The position numbers were made by a program, and so were the translations under genes. Positions 35,190 to 47,060 of a stretch of DNA of 64,000 nucleotides are shown here, piece by piece. The stretch is taken from the NCBI RefSeq assembly GCF_040954645.1, contig NC_092806.1:72914141-72978140 (forward strand). The letters run 5' to 3'. Position 1 is the first letter of the stretch; each line of letters begins with the position of its first letter. The notes below the pieces were generated by a model. That model saw nothing but the letters and a program-made list of their open reading frames with translations. It did not search any database and was not told the origin of the DNA. The DNA comes from Diabrotica undecimpunctata. Taxonomy: Eukaryota > Arthropoda > Insecta > Coleoptera > Chrysomelidae.

Positions 35190-37745
35190 CAAAGCATTGA
35201 ACACGCGAGCGCAAGGATTTTCCAAGCCACCCATCCCTAGGGAAACCATGCTCAAACGCAAAGCATTCTCATCTCTGCCCTTTTCTCCCTAACCCATCCC
35301 AACTGACTCGTCAACACTAGCCAAGCATGTCGTTTTAATGGCTAAATAAATAAATAAGCCAAGGAAGCCATTGTAACAGGGTTTGGAGAGGTTAGTGCTG
35401 AGAATCCTCTAAAAGATCAAGCTATCACAAAGAGCGACAAATGCACATTACTTTATACAATATGAGAACTCTTATATCGAACCAGAAGATGATGGAACTA
35501 GAGAAAGAACTACAAACAATAAAGTGAGATATCAATGGGCCTTAGCCAAATACGACGAAGAGGAACGTCCCAAATACCTCTTAGATTAGGGCACCTATTT
35601 CTATGATACTATTTTAGATGAGAAGAAGACACGTCAAAAGGAGGCGTAAGATTCATTATACAAAAAAAAACACACACAAAATTTAGTCAAAATTAACGAC
35701 GATTGTATACCTTATCTTAAAACTAAATGCAAGATATAACCTAAAGATGATCCAGACATATGCTCGAGCGTGTACCCAATCGGATGAAGAAATTTAGGAT
35801 TTTTCTGAGGATCTGGGAACATCATTACATGCTAAACCTACATATTACACAATTATTATGCGAGACTTTGATGCGAAAATGGGCTTTAAACAAGACGGTG
35901 CAGAAGTAGTCATGAAAAGTATAGCTCTGGCGAAAGAAATGAACGATGACAAAGACTACTTAACTTACCCCAGGAACATTTATCCATGGTGAACTTCTTT
36001 TTCGATAAAAAGCCTCAACATAAATGGACATAGACAAGCTTAGTTTAACCAGTCAAAAATAAGATAGATTTTATCATAATACACAGGAAAGAAATAATCG
36101 AAGACATCAGTGCTCAACAAATTTTTAACAAGGGATCACAGATTAATCCTAGCACAGGTACGATTAAATTGTCAAATTTAAAAAAGCCAAGATGACTTTA
36201 AAAACAAGAAAAAAAATAAACTGCCCCAGAAAACAATGACATGTATTAAGATATACTAACCAGATACACAAGACTTAAAAAATGAAATAGAAGATATTAA
36301 ACCAGCAAGTAATGGCAAAGCAAAGGCACTAAAAGAAACGGAATAGGAGTGCTGGGCGACAATCATGACCCATAAAGAAAAACTAAGCCAAAATACTAAC
36401 CTGGTAAAAGAATTCCTAAGTAAAACAAGATATATGACTCCAACTACACAACAATGAAGAACCGATCAATCCAACAAAAATAATTCAAGAAAAGAAAAGT
36501 TTAACAGTTTTGAGGCTAAATACGAACATGGATAACAAAAATATGTACAAAATAAACAAAAAATAAAAACATTACTACGGATAGAACCACCATCCTCGAG
36601 ATTGTCAAATCATTTTATCGCGAAATATATGAGAGAACTAACAAAAGAACAAGCTCCTGCTCAAAATTTCAAACCAGGGATAAGAAGAAATGACCGAAAT
36701 AACACCATACAAAATCAAAATGACACTTTCAGAAAAGAAAAAAAAATGGCAAATCCCCTGGCGATGATGGAATAGAGGCGATCAAGCTACGGAAATAAAA
36801 TCATCCAGGGTTTTTCAAAACTTTTCACCGAATGCATATACCAAGTAAAAACCCCCTCTTGATGAAACAATGCAGTCATTGTTTTATTACAAATAAAAGG
36901 AGACATAACATATGTAAAAAACTACCATACAATCAGTTTGCTATCATACATAAATAAACTTTTCACAAAAATGATCAAAAAAAGACTAGAGGCTAAGTTA
37001 GATTTCTATCAGGCCAGAGAACAAGCTGCATTTAGATACAACTCCAACGACCATTTACTAGTGATAAAGAACCTCATAGAGAAGTCTGCAGAATCCAAAT
37101 GCTAAAAGTATTGACAGACTGTTGAATGGACCATCGCTACACTAATATAATCAAACATGTCTACCAAAATGCTACGGCTAGCGTAAGACTATCTGAACAC
37201 GAAACAAATAAAGTCAGCGATCTAGACATCGTCTCTCCAAAGCTATTCACGACACTCATAGAACATATTTGTAAGAAGGCAGATTTGAACGAATATGTAT
37301 CAATATAAATGGTGAGAAGTTCAGTCATTTTAGATTCGCAGTTGACTCGCATCATTGATTCGCATCATCCTTATAGCAGATAGTATGTGTGACGCAGTAG
37401 TAATGTTGGAAATATTATATCACGCTTCCTTTAAGGTCGGACAAACGATAAACATGAGCAAGACGTAAATCATGACAAATCTGATGCTAAATCGTAATAT
37501 TGCTGTTGATGAAAAGGATACTGAGCAAACTGCGTCATATAAATACTCAGGTCATGAAATTTAGTTGGAAAGAGATAACGTTGCATAGGATTAACCTGAG
37601 CAGCATTTGGTAAATTAAACTATGTATTTAAATTGTACCTACCTATATGGCTTAAAAGAAAAATCTTTGACTAGTGTGTACTCTCTTATATAGCGGAAAC
37701 TTTAACACTCACAAAAGGGTAGTAAACAAGATTCGCGTGACTCAG
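35190..37745 (+). mobile_element. RTE LINE, 5' complete, 3' truncated
   Basis: A C-rich leader (35,190-35,440) is followed by endonuclease text in plus-strand frames: SYIEPEDDGTREELQTIK-like near 35,470, IQTYARACTQSDEEI near 35,755, IIMRDFDAKMGFKQDGAE near 35,852, FFDKKPQHKWT near 36,000 and KIDFIIIHRKEIIEDIS near 36,060. RT text follows: NYHTISLLSYINKLFTKM near 36,922, RLEAKLDFYQAREQAAFRY near 36,985, then SPKLFTTLIEHI and finally ASYKYSGHEI near 37,537. It ends near 37,745 before the terminal domain. Many stops. Same family as the opposite-strand copy at 39,880-41,430. Confidence 0.7.
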
Positions 37746-38060
37746 ACGGTTGTGGAGGGCCAGCTCAGGTTTGTTTCTTCTATTATTTTCTATTATCTTC
37801 TTCAAATTGTTTTGTTTGTGTCGTGGTTTTCATTGTGTAAGTTGTAGCACAACAAAAGTTGCATAGTTTAAGGCGCACAAAATGAACGAGGACTCGTTGC
37901 TCAAAATCGGAAAAATTTGGATCAGTCTTACTAGCTTAGAAATAAAAGAAACATTTAAAAAAAGAAAAATTAGGAAGATGATAGCTACTAGAGCTACTAA
38001 AGTAGATATATGGGATAGGCAATACAAAAAAAAATCATAATTAATTTGCCAAAAAAGAAA

Positions 38061-38163
38061 GAAAATAAGTTATAAAAAGTTTGTCAAAAAGGGCAGAAAA
38101 TAAGTTATAACAGATTTATCAAAGAGACAGAAAATAAGATATAAAAAGTTTGCACAAAAAGGA
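38061..38163. repeat. 34-35-bp unit repeated three times
   Basis: GAAAATAAG(T/A)TATAA begins units at 38,061, 38,096 and 38,130; the rest of each unit (TTTGTCAAAAAGGGCA and variants) is similar but diverged. Confidence 0.85.
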
Positions 38164-39074
38164 GAACGCCACTTTGTCTTTTTTTGTGACCAACAAAGAA
38201 ACCTCAAAAGTAAAATATCTACATAAACAAATACAGTAACCAGTAACCAGAATACATATATTGTTAAATAAACAGTAGGTATCAATCACACTTACCTCGT
38301 ATGTTCGCTTAGCAAACATGTTAACAAATATTTATTTGTAGTCCAAGAGAAACGAAAATTACTAGAGAAATTAAAAACAATACAAAATTGTAACGAACAT
38401 CCCATATTTATTATAAATCAAAACATATATTTAATTGGACATATTAATTTCGATCTTACAAACAGAAATGTCAGAGCCATTATTATATCATGATATGTAG
38501 TTTTGTAGTTCTTAATCTGCATTAAAAATATATGTTGTATACAAAACAAAAAAAAATGATCAAAAATATAAAAAGATTACGCGATGAACCCCTTTAAAAA
38601 GCACTAACACTGCACGATACTGGGTACATAAAATATTGAAGAAAATTATTAACAGGTGTTTTAACCTGTACATATTATCATTATTGAAATATTTAGCATA
38701 TTTATTTATTCTGCAGTATACATAGGAAAGTAGGTAAATAACTTACTGCAAATTCTTTATTTTACTTGCTTCCACTGTAGACTTGCTGGTTCTTTAAATA
38801 GAATAAAAACTTTATCAATGATAACCAAACCATGTTTCTCAACAATCAAAAACTAAGAAACAAATTGTTTCCATTGTCATGCTTTGGCAAGCAAACGAAG
38901 AAGACATTTTTTACTTAACTTTTATTAAACTAAACTCAAAATTGTTGGTGCTTAAAGCCCTTAGCAGCCGGTTAAAGAAATGCCAGTACTACCGGATTTT
39001 TTGAAAGCTTGGTCGTACTGAATCTCAATTCCCATATATCAACGCAGTTTTAGTCGCAAAAATTCCACTTGGTG

Positions 39075-39147
39075 TTCGCAAAAGTGCTCCACTTAGCCTG
39101 CCATTCTTATGGCACGCTTAGTGGAACACTTTGGCAAGATTTTTCTT
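39075..39147. repeat. long imperfect hairpin
   Basis: AAAGTGCTCCACTTAGC pairs with GCTTAGTGGAACACTTT (15 of 17), and inside it TGCCAT pairs with ATGGCA around a TTCT-type loop. Size is compatible with a precursor microRNA or a MITE core; neither is shown. Confidence 0.5.
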
Positions 39148-39879
39148 GTAAACAAATACTTAGTTTGTGCTGGCGTTCGAGATTTTAAAACGCCTTTCTT
39201 AAAGTGTTTAACAAAAACTTATCAGATATTATAGAGAAAAGATTACATAAAACAATTTAGATTGAATAAAATAAACACGTTAAAATTTTTTTTATCCTAT
39301 TCCAAGAGAGATAAAGTGCCCCCCTCAGAAAGTTTTAACATGTTTATAAAAAGCATTCGTTTGAATATCTATATAACTGAAACACTCAAAACCAAACTTT
39401 ATACGGAGTCAAATAAAAGTTACTGCTTTGTAAATTAAATCAAATTCAAACAAAAAAAAAATTAAATTATTTTGAAATTGGTAAATTAAACTCTATAGAT
39501 TTTTTGAACCGTTACAACGTGATTACTGGCCTAATTCAGGTTGTGTACATTTTAATTTTTGTTTGTCGGCTAATATTCTTGGAAACTTAATGCTTATTTC
39601 TTCTAGAATGATAATCAAGTAAGCTTGATAGCTCTTCAGAATTGCCTCATTTATTATGCTTTTTCCTTTTTCCCTAAACTTACATATTTAAACTAAGCTA
39701 CTTCTTTAAATTTATAATTTTGAGTTTTCTATATGGCCACATCTAGGTCCGGTGTATGCCTTATTGGCCTTTTTACCTTACCTAAACGATATTTCAGGTC
39801 AGCTTAATATGCTTCCCAGTGGGTTTTACGAGGTTTATGAAAAGTCTTTTTGACAAGCTCTTCTTTTTTCTTCTCCAGC

Positions 39880-41430
39880 CTTAAGTAATCCAATTTTGGA
39901 CATAGGCCTCCCCCAAATCAATCCAGTGTCTTCTATTTTGCGCCACTTGCTTCCAGTTGTGTCCTTCGATCTTCTTAATATCATCAGCCCATCTCATTTG
40001 TGGTCTTCCTCTGCTTCTCTTTCCTAACCATGACCTCCACTGTTGTATTTCGTGGTTTCATCTCTTATGCTTCAGTCGGGCATTGTGTCCTGCGAAGCTC
40101 CATTTTAATTTGGCAGCATGTTCTCCTGCGTCTTTTACTTTCGTTTTGCTTCTAATCCATTTGTTTGTTTTTGTCTATAAGTCTCACCCCGAGCATTAAT
40201 CTTTTCATCGCTCTTTGTGCTTTTACTATTTTATCGATATTGGACTTGGTGAGTGTCCACGTCTGTGAACCATACGTGAGTATAGGGAGGATACACTGAT
40301 CGTAAATTCTGGTTTTCAAATACTGTTCTATTTTAGTGCTTTTCAAGATCCAACTCAGTTTTCCAAATCCTGCCCACGCTAACCTTATTCTTCTGGTAAT
40401 TTCGGCAGTTTGATTTTCTTTGTTAATTTTTATTATCTGTCCCAGGTAGATGTATTCGCTTACTGTTTCTAAATTTATGTCGTTCAACGTTATTTTTCTA
40501 ATGTTCAGTGTATTTGTCATTATTTTTGTTTTTTCCAAGTTCATCTTAAGACCTACTTTTTCCGAAGCTTGAAATAGTTGCGTCATCATGGTCTGTAGTT
40601 CTTCGAAACTTGTAGCGAATATTACAATGTCATCAGCGAATCTTAAATGACTCAGTTTTCTTCCATTAACATTTACTCCCTTATCTGCCCAGTTAATGTC
40701 TTTGAACACGTCTTCAAGTACAAGTGTGAATAGTTTTGGTGATACAACATCTCCCTGGCGAACTCCTCTGTTGATTGGTATAGCTTTGGTTTTCGCATCA
40801 ATTTGTATTTTCATTGTAGCTTTCTTGTAAATATTGTGTATGAGCATTCTGTATCGGGAGTCTATCCTGCAGTTGTTCATAGCTCTCTCTATTTCCCAAA
40901 GTTCTATGAAGTCGAATGCCTTTTCATAATCAAGGAAACCAATATATATATTCAAGTGATATTAATTGGCTTTCTCTATTATAGTTCTGACTGTAAGAAG
41001 ATGATCCGCTGTACTGTAACCTTTTCGGAATCCTGCCTGCTCTACCGGTTGATAGCTATCGAGCTTCGACGTTAGCCTGTTAGTTATTACTCTCGTAAAC
41101 AGTTTGTACATTTGGGACAGCAGGGAGACTGGCCTATAGTTCTTGAGATCTCCCCTGTCTCCCTTTTTGAAAAGAAGTATTGTCAAACTTTCATTCCAAT
41201 CATCTGGGACTTCTCCTCTGTGAAGACATCGTTGAAAAGTTTTTTCATTTCTTCGAGAATAATTTCATTCCCCTCCTTCAATTTCGTTCTTTTCTCTTAT
41301 TTCTTTTCCATCTTTATCCTTCAATGAGATTATTATGGGCTTTCCTAAGTTTGATCTTAAGCATTTCAGGTTTCGGTTCTTTTCTATTATTTTTTTTACC
41401 TTGTTTTCATTATAGATCCTTACATACCCC
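39880..41430 (-). mobile_element. RTE LINE, RT and C-terminus, long open frame
   Basis: Minus strand: KKIIEKNRNLKCLRSNLGKP (41,420-41,270), VPDDWNESLTILLFKKGDRG and LKNYRPVSLLSQMYKLFTRV, EQAGFRKGYSTADHLLTVR (41,186-40,962), then an uninterrupted 267-codon frame 40,955-40,152 with IGFLDYEKAFDFIELWE, INRGVRQGDVVSPKLFT, LRFADDIVIF (intact FADD) and PILTYGSQTWTLTK. After a stop the reading continues KLKWSFAGHNARL, GKRSRGRPQMRWADDIK and HWIDLGEAYVQNWIT to about 39,880. The endonuclease is missing (5' truncation). One of the least decayed RT domains in the window. Confidence 0.8.
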
Positions 41431-41439
41431 GAAGAAATC

Positions 41440-42545
41440 TGTGCAAAAATCAAGAAGGGCAAATAACCAGTGATCCAACAGAAATAAAATCAGTCTTAAA
41501 AACCAATTTTCAAACTCTCCTAGGGACGCAAGAAAATTAAGAGCATATTGACATGCATCACATTGAGAGGGAGACACAAAAAATATAGAACCGCCGACAA
41601 TGGAAGAGGTAAGACAAGCAATATGAGCACAAAAGAATAACAAGGCTCCAGATATTGACAACGTCCCCTCTGAGCTATATAAATTAGGTGGCAAATACAT
41701 AGTAAGACAAATGCATATGTTTATGAACAAGATTTGGAATAATAAAAAGATCCCTAGCGACTGGAAAATCGGGATTATATGCCCAATCTTTAAAAAAGGG
41801 GATAAACTAAAGCAAAAATTACCGCGGCATAACCCTCTTGTGCACAGTTGTATAAAGTTTTCACTTATGTACTAAATAAATGATCCAACAACTAACTGAA
41901 AATATTGTCGGAAAATATCAAATCGGTTTCCGAGAAGGAAGATCTACAACTGACCAGCTATTTTAAACAAACAAATTTTAAACAAACAAAACAAACAAAT
42001 TACAACAAAAAACAAAACAAAAACATTAACAAAAAACAAAACAAACAAATTTTAAACAAACCATAAGAATACGACATTGATGTCCACAACATATTCATAG
42101 ATTTCAAACAGACCTACGACTGAATTAATACCCAAAAATTATATCAAATATTGCAAAGTTTTAAATTCCCTAAATAATACATCCTACTAGTAAAAGCAAC
42201 AATGGACTCAACAAAAACTGTCAGAGTACAAAATGAGCTCACTGATAACTTTTCAATAGTCAAAGAATTAAAACAAGGAGATGGGCAGGCACCGATACTA
42301 TTCAACCTGGCTCTTGAATATGTGATAAAACAGCTGAATATAGAAAGAGCTAATCTTCTAACAAATAAATCAATACAGATTACCGCCTATGCCGATTACA
42401 TTAGCATCATATCTCTTAGAACAGAAGAGGCGGCAGAAATATCTTCACAATTAAAAACAGGGACAGAAGAGACCAGGCTAGAAATAAATATTCAAAAGAC
42501 AAAAATCAAGGGCATCACTACAGCCAAACAAGACATCTTATCAGA
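41440..42545 (+). mobile_element. RTE LINE, RT domain
   Basis: Plus strand: KNNKAPDIDNVPSELYKLGG near 41,635, IPSDWKIGIICPIFKKGDK near 41,753, QIGFREGRSTTDQL near 41,921, then a low-complexity insertion (41,965-42,063), DVHNIFIDFKQTYD near 42,082 and the open frame 42,202-42,600 with KELKQGDGQAPILFNLALEY, ITAYADYISII (YADD altered) and RLEINIQKTKIK. It abuts the minus-strand RTE at 41,430 head to head and the Jockey copy at about 42,550. Confidence 0.7.
41965..42063. repeat. AAAC/AAAT-rich low-complexity insertion
   Basis: Repeated AAACAAACAAATTTT and AACAAAAAACAAAAC strings interrupt the RT frame of the RTE element between its FREGRSTTDQL and FIDFKQ boxes. Confidence 0.85.
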
Positions 42546-42554
42546 ATTCTGCAA

Positions 42555-45011
42555 AAACACGAAATGTGAGGTATTGTGCAACCAGGAAACCCAGAGTTAG
42601 AGGCCTAACTGCAGCCAGACCGAAAGTCTCCAGTATGAAACTAATTGCGGAGATACCACACAATAAGCATGGGAGCGCGGTATTTGTGAGAACTCAAACC
42701 ATAGTCTCATCTGTGGTAACAACAAATGTACGCGGTATAGAGATAATAACCAATGCACAATAACCTCGGTATACAAGCCCCCAAACCAGCCTTTTATATT
42801 TTCACCCCCAACTAACTTCCAATCACAACCCAATCAGCTTGTACTGGGAGACATTAACAGTCACAGTTTACTCTGGGGCTATGCAGATTCGGACGCAAAT
42901 GGAGACGCAGTAGAAGCATGGGCCGAAACGAGTGGCCTCACTTTAATCAATGATCCTAAACTTCAACTATCTTCTCAGAGTAAAGTTTGGAAAAGAGGAT
43001 ATAACCCTGATATCTGTTTTTCAAGTAACAACCTCGAAGACCGATGTACCAAAGTAGTATATGGCCCCATACCAAAAACTCAGCATAGACCAATTGGTAT
43101 AAATATCTCTCCAATTGTTAGACCACAAACTATTCCATTCAGAAGGAGATTTAACTTCAAAAAGGTAAACTGGCAAAAATATGCAGACATGCTAGATTCT
43201 GAGCTGCTACGTCTTGAACCAAAAGTAGAGAACTATGAAAAATTTGTAGAGGTACTCAAAAATGTGTCTAGAACAGCTATCCCCAGAGGATGTAGACAAC
43301 AATATGTTCACGGGATGTCCAGCGAGTCCAAAGAACTAATGAAAACATACGAAACCCTCTATTCCACTGACCCTTTTAGCCAGGAAACGGTTGACTGTGG
43401 AGCAGTACTACTCCAACAGCTAACTCAAGCCAGACAGGAAAAGTGGACTGAGACCCCGGAAAAAATGGACATGACACATAGTAGCAAAATAACATGGAAC
43501 CTTAAAAAAAAACTTAGCGGTGATCCAAAAGAACATAAACCACCTAGGAATTCCTTTTACACTAAAAGAACTCCACGACGGTATGAACAGGTTAAAAAAC
43601 GGGAAAGCTGCAGGTGTGGATGATATATGCAGTGAACAAATAAAGGATCTAGGCCAAGGAGCAAAAAACTGGATCTTGCAATTTTTTAAACCCCAATAGC
43701 TACAGATCTATCTCGCTGTTGTGTCACTTTTTCAAACTATACGAGAGACCCATACTCTCCAGAATAGAAAAAATTGTCGACAAGCACCTCATCCCACAAC
43801 AAGGAAGATTCAGACCCGGCAAAACTTGCACCGGTCAAGTCCTCGCACAAACAGAACACATTGAAGAGGTCTTTGAAGAAAAACTTATAACAGGGGCTGC
43901 TTTCGTAGATTTGACAGCAGCCTATGACACAGTAAGGCACAAAACATTGCTCCGCAAATTATACGACACTCTCAATGACCACCATCTGGGTAAGGTCGTA
44001 TATTCCTTACTGCAAAACAAACGTTTTTTCGTTATGCTGGAGGGTAAAGTAAGTAGATGGTGAGTTCAAAAAAATGGCCTCCCACAGGAAAGTGTTTTAG
44101 CACCAATGCTCTTCAATATATACACAAGCGACCAACTTACGCCAACCGAAACCAAGCACTTCCTCTATGCTGACGATCTTGCAATATGTGCTCAAGCATA
44201 TAGTTTTAAAGAAGAGGAGGAGAACTCGAAACTGCCTTAAAAACAATGACAGCGTCAAAGGAAGCTAAGCGAAAACTCCAAATTGCGTGGAATGGTAATA
44301 CATTAGAACACACAAACCAACCTATATATCTTGGAGTAACTCTGGACCGGTCCCTTATCTACAGACAACATTGCATAAAAACGAGAGGGAATGTAACAAC
44401 TAGGAACAGCATACTCAGAAAGCTAACGGGAAGTAAATGGGGCGCACGTCCTGGCGTTTTAAGAACAACGGCACAGGTAGTGTTTCTTAACTACTGAATA
44501 TGCGTGCCCCAATGGGGCAGATCTGCCCACAACGCCCACTGCCACACGCAGAGACGTTGCAGAGCGCATAGAGAAAATTAAACAGATTTCAGACGAGCTG
44601 CATGCCCTATACAAAGCTCGACTCGAACACCACGAAAGCGACTAAAATCTAGGAAAAGATTCCTTGGAACAGTGCAGGAGCAACCGCCTTAGTATTTTCC
44701 TCTTCCCCAGGTTCAATGGATCGGCCAATCCCTAGACTTTAAAACGTGGAAAACTATGAATAGGATAAAAAAGGGGGTCGCTCCAGTAAAATCAAACATG
44801 GCAAAATGGGGAAAAATCGTCCAAGATGATGTGAACTGTGACTGTAGAGAAACACAGAATATGGAACATCTTCTTACATGCAGAAACTGTCCTCATCGAT
44901 GTACCCTCGAAGATTTGTGGCTCGCCAACAAAGATGGAACCGACGTAGCCCGATACTGGGCCGAAATTTTATGAATGACATGTCCGGACACGATAAAGTA
45001 AAGTAAAGTAA
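42555..45011 (+). mobile_element. Jockey-type LINE, endonuclease and RT, nearly complete ORF2
   Basis: Plus strand, in order: HNKHGSAVFVRTQTIVSS (42,660), ITSVYKPPNQPF-like, QLVLGDINSHSLLWGYADSD near 42,838 (endonuclease Gly-Asp-Asn-type box), WKRGYNPDICFSSNNLEDR near 42,990, RPIGINISPIVR, the open frame 43,189-43,623 with ISRTAIPRGCRQQYVHG-like text, RLKNGKAAGVDDICSEQIKD near 43,590, SYRSISLLCHFFKLYERPIL (43,700-43,755), QQGRFRPGKTCTGQVLAQTE, AAFVDLTAAYDTVRHKTLLR, LPQESVLAPMLFNIYTSD, FLYADDLAICAQAY near 44,160 (intact YADD), then NGNTLEHTNQPIYLGVTLDR and the terminal NCDCRETQNMEHLLTCRNCP with RYWAEIL stop at 44,974. The tail is (TAAAG)n. A few stops and shifts make it inactive. Confidence 0.8.
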
Positions 45012-45245
45012 GTCAGATTTCGTTAAGCTTTAAAGAATTCGATTAGCTGGTCATGTAGTGAGATTAGAGACCGGAAGACTGCCAAAAAGAGCTTTAGATA
45101 GTAAAATGCAGGGCGCAAGACCAAAAGGAAGACCACGGAAAAACTGGGAGTACCCAAAAACAATTTGGGCTGTAGCGCCATTAGAGAGAGAAAAACATGA
45201 ATACGAATATATGCTACAGAGCTACAGAAAATAAACAAAGACACG
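45012..45245 (+). mobile_element. RTE-like 3' fragment
   Basis: Plus strand: RIRLAGHVVRLETGRLPKRA then LDSKMQGARPKGRPRKNWE, the C-terminal GHV-x-R and GRPRK boxes common to RTE-like elements. Only about 230 bases; it starts right after the Jockey tail. Confidence 0.5.
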
Positions 45246-45339
45246 CTATCATAAAGCAGTTAAATTTGTTGTTATGGGAACAAAAATACATAAAAACACT
45301 TGATACCTACATTGGTAGAAACTAGAGTAACTTACGGCT

Positions 45340-45705
45340 CCGAAGTCTAGACAATTAACCAGAATACGTAAAAATAAATAAATGCAATAAAAAATTGTTT
45401 TTGGCGAATACGCTATGGATATACATTACACGATCATATAAGAACAAACAGAATCAAAGAAATAATAAATTTAGAGATATCGCATACAGATACGATAGAG
45501 GAAAAACAGCTTCCTTGGGAAGGCCGTATGAAAAGACTGACTGATGATAGATTACCAATAAAAATTCGGAATTGAATTTCCAAGAGACGAAGAAGAAAAG
45601 GAAAATTCATTTTTCCTATTCATAATAGCGTAATTATGAATAGGGAAGATATAGAAGAACACTCATGGCAGAACAAGAAAGAAGGGTTCTAAAAGCGTTG
45701 CTTAT
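45340..45705 (+). mobile_element. RTE-like 3' fragment, second
   Basis: Plus-strand text NRIKEIINLEISHTDTIEEK near 45,450, then PWEGRMKRLTDDRLPIKI, TKKKRKIHF and later EDIEEHSWQNKKEG resembles the DRIRNEEIR...WxGHxxRM...RLP region of another RTE family. Weakly preserved. Confidence 0.4.
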
Positions 45706-45974
45706 GGCATGTTTAAGTTAAATATTATATTTTTATGATTTAAAAAATCGTTTTCAAACTTTTTTTATGATTTAAGAAATTATGTTAGGTTAAGAGCTTA
45801 TAGACTTACGTATGGAGAGTGTTGGAAAAAACAAGTTGGGGAACATAATATATAAAGATGCCCAATAAGCACGCACGGCGTTACAAATGAGTAATTAAAT
45901 AATTGTTAATAACAATAAAAATAACATCGAGTTTGAATAATCTCAATTTACTATAGAAACATAAATATACTTAC

Positions 45975-46129
45975 CATATTTTTTCCTGTTGTGTGTTGAA
46001 TATCCTCTGGATAAGACGGAGATATAGGTGGCAGTATAATACTGTTTAGGGGAACTTTTTTTGGCTCAACTAACATAAGATGTCGTCTGGCATATCCTAA
46101 ATGTTTCATCTTAAACAAGATTGATTGTC
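45975..46129 (-). CDS. exon-like segment, alternative first exon or separate gene
   Basis: On the minus strand a possible acceptor (aattttag at 46,131-46,130) precedes 155 open bases that end at an excellent donor, AATATG|GTAAGT. An ATG at 46,109 starts the frame MKHLGYARRHLMLVEPKK, which continues through a hydrophobic/proline part (LNSIILPPISPSYPED) to the donor in phase 0. There is an in-frame stop just upstream of the acceptor, so the segment may be a first exon with this ATG or an internal exon. Phase 0 is what exon 2 of the coiled-coil gene needs, and no better partner exon is visible between 23 and 46 kb. I infer an alternative N-terminus for that gene, but a separate gene is equally possible. 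The coding composition is clearly better than that of its flanks. Confidence 0.5.
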
Positions 46130-46835
46130 CTAAAATTTATTATCAAATTTTAAAAATTTATAAATAAAAACTAATATAAAAAATATCTGAAAGCACTAAG
46201 CTACTAAAAACTGTACGTTTCTGTGCGATGAACCAACAATTGGAGACTAGATTATTGTCAATATTTATTTTGTTTTAACAAATTTTATTTTCTACAAATC
46301 ATATATATTTTCTTTGTTTTATACATATAATAATATATAGGTATCTTTTATTGTAGGAAAGTTTCAATTGATACACATGGTTGCTTAGCAATAGATAGCA
46401 GGTGTGTGCGTTCCACTGCAAACAAATATAAGGGTTGCCACGGAACAGGGTTAGCTCAGGAGAGTAGTTAATATTTTTACTTATAATGTGATCAAGATGA
46501 AATAGAAAATCATTTTTTGACGTAGTAAGAGTAAACATTTTTTGGTAAGTTGTTTTATTGGTATTATGATTGTAAATTTTGAGTGAAAAAATTGAGAGAT
46601 TGATTTATTTTTGAAGTATACTATTTTCAACAAATATTTATAAAAAATAGATTTGAAAAATCAAACAGATAAAATAATAAGATATGAGAACTTTGTTGAA
46701 ATCTTAATAAATGACAAAAAAATATTGCTTAACAAATTTGTCCAACTTATTTGTGCAACTCTATCGACTAGACTCTTAACTCTATATCAAGAAAATTAAT
46801 AAGGTAAAACAAATCTTAAATTCAAAGTAATATAC
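46130..46835. other. no recognised feature
   Basis: AT-rich region upstream of the exon-like segment; a promoter for it could lie here but I see no clear core motif. Confidence 0.35.
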
Positions 46836-46839
46836 CAAT

Positions 46840-47060
46840 GATTTTAAAAAGCAATATACCTCATCACCACAAAATGTGTGTGGAACTAAATTTTAAATAC
46901 CTTCTTTAAAACTTGGGGGTCAGACACTTAAATATGTAAAAACAATTAAATATCTAGGTTTAATATTTGATCAAGCTCTAATCTGGAAGGACCACATCAA
47001 ATATATTTCAGCAATATGTCAAAAAAGACCAAACCTCTTAAAATATCTTTCTGGTACGAA
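46840..47060 (+). mobile_element. I/Jockey-type LINE, small RT-end fragment
   Basis: Plus strand: LGGQTLKYVKTIKYLGLIFD then QALIWKDHIKYISAICQKRP and NLLKYLSGTNCSADSR. This is the KYLG-x-x-FD box and following helix of I/Jockey elements. Confidence 0.6.

Larger units (their letters stand above)
37746..39875. other. about 2.1 kb without a gene
   Basis: AT-rich sequence. It contains the three-unit repeat at 38,061-38,163, a hairpin at 39,075-39,147 and an eight-codon exon-like string at 38,319-38,296 (minus) ending in GTAAGT that I do not call. No element boundaries seen. Confidence 0.35.

Noticed and set aside
38296..38319. Minus-strand ATG with eight codons (MFAKRTYE) and a GTAAGT donor
   Set aside because: Phase 0 and a good donor, but too short to tell from chance, and no acceptor or promoter context is visible.
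41965..42063. Repeated AAACAAAC units as a CRISPR-like or regulatory array
   Set aside because: Irregular low-complexity sequence in a decayed RT frame; no spacers or constant repeat length.
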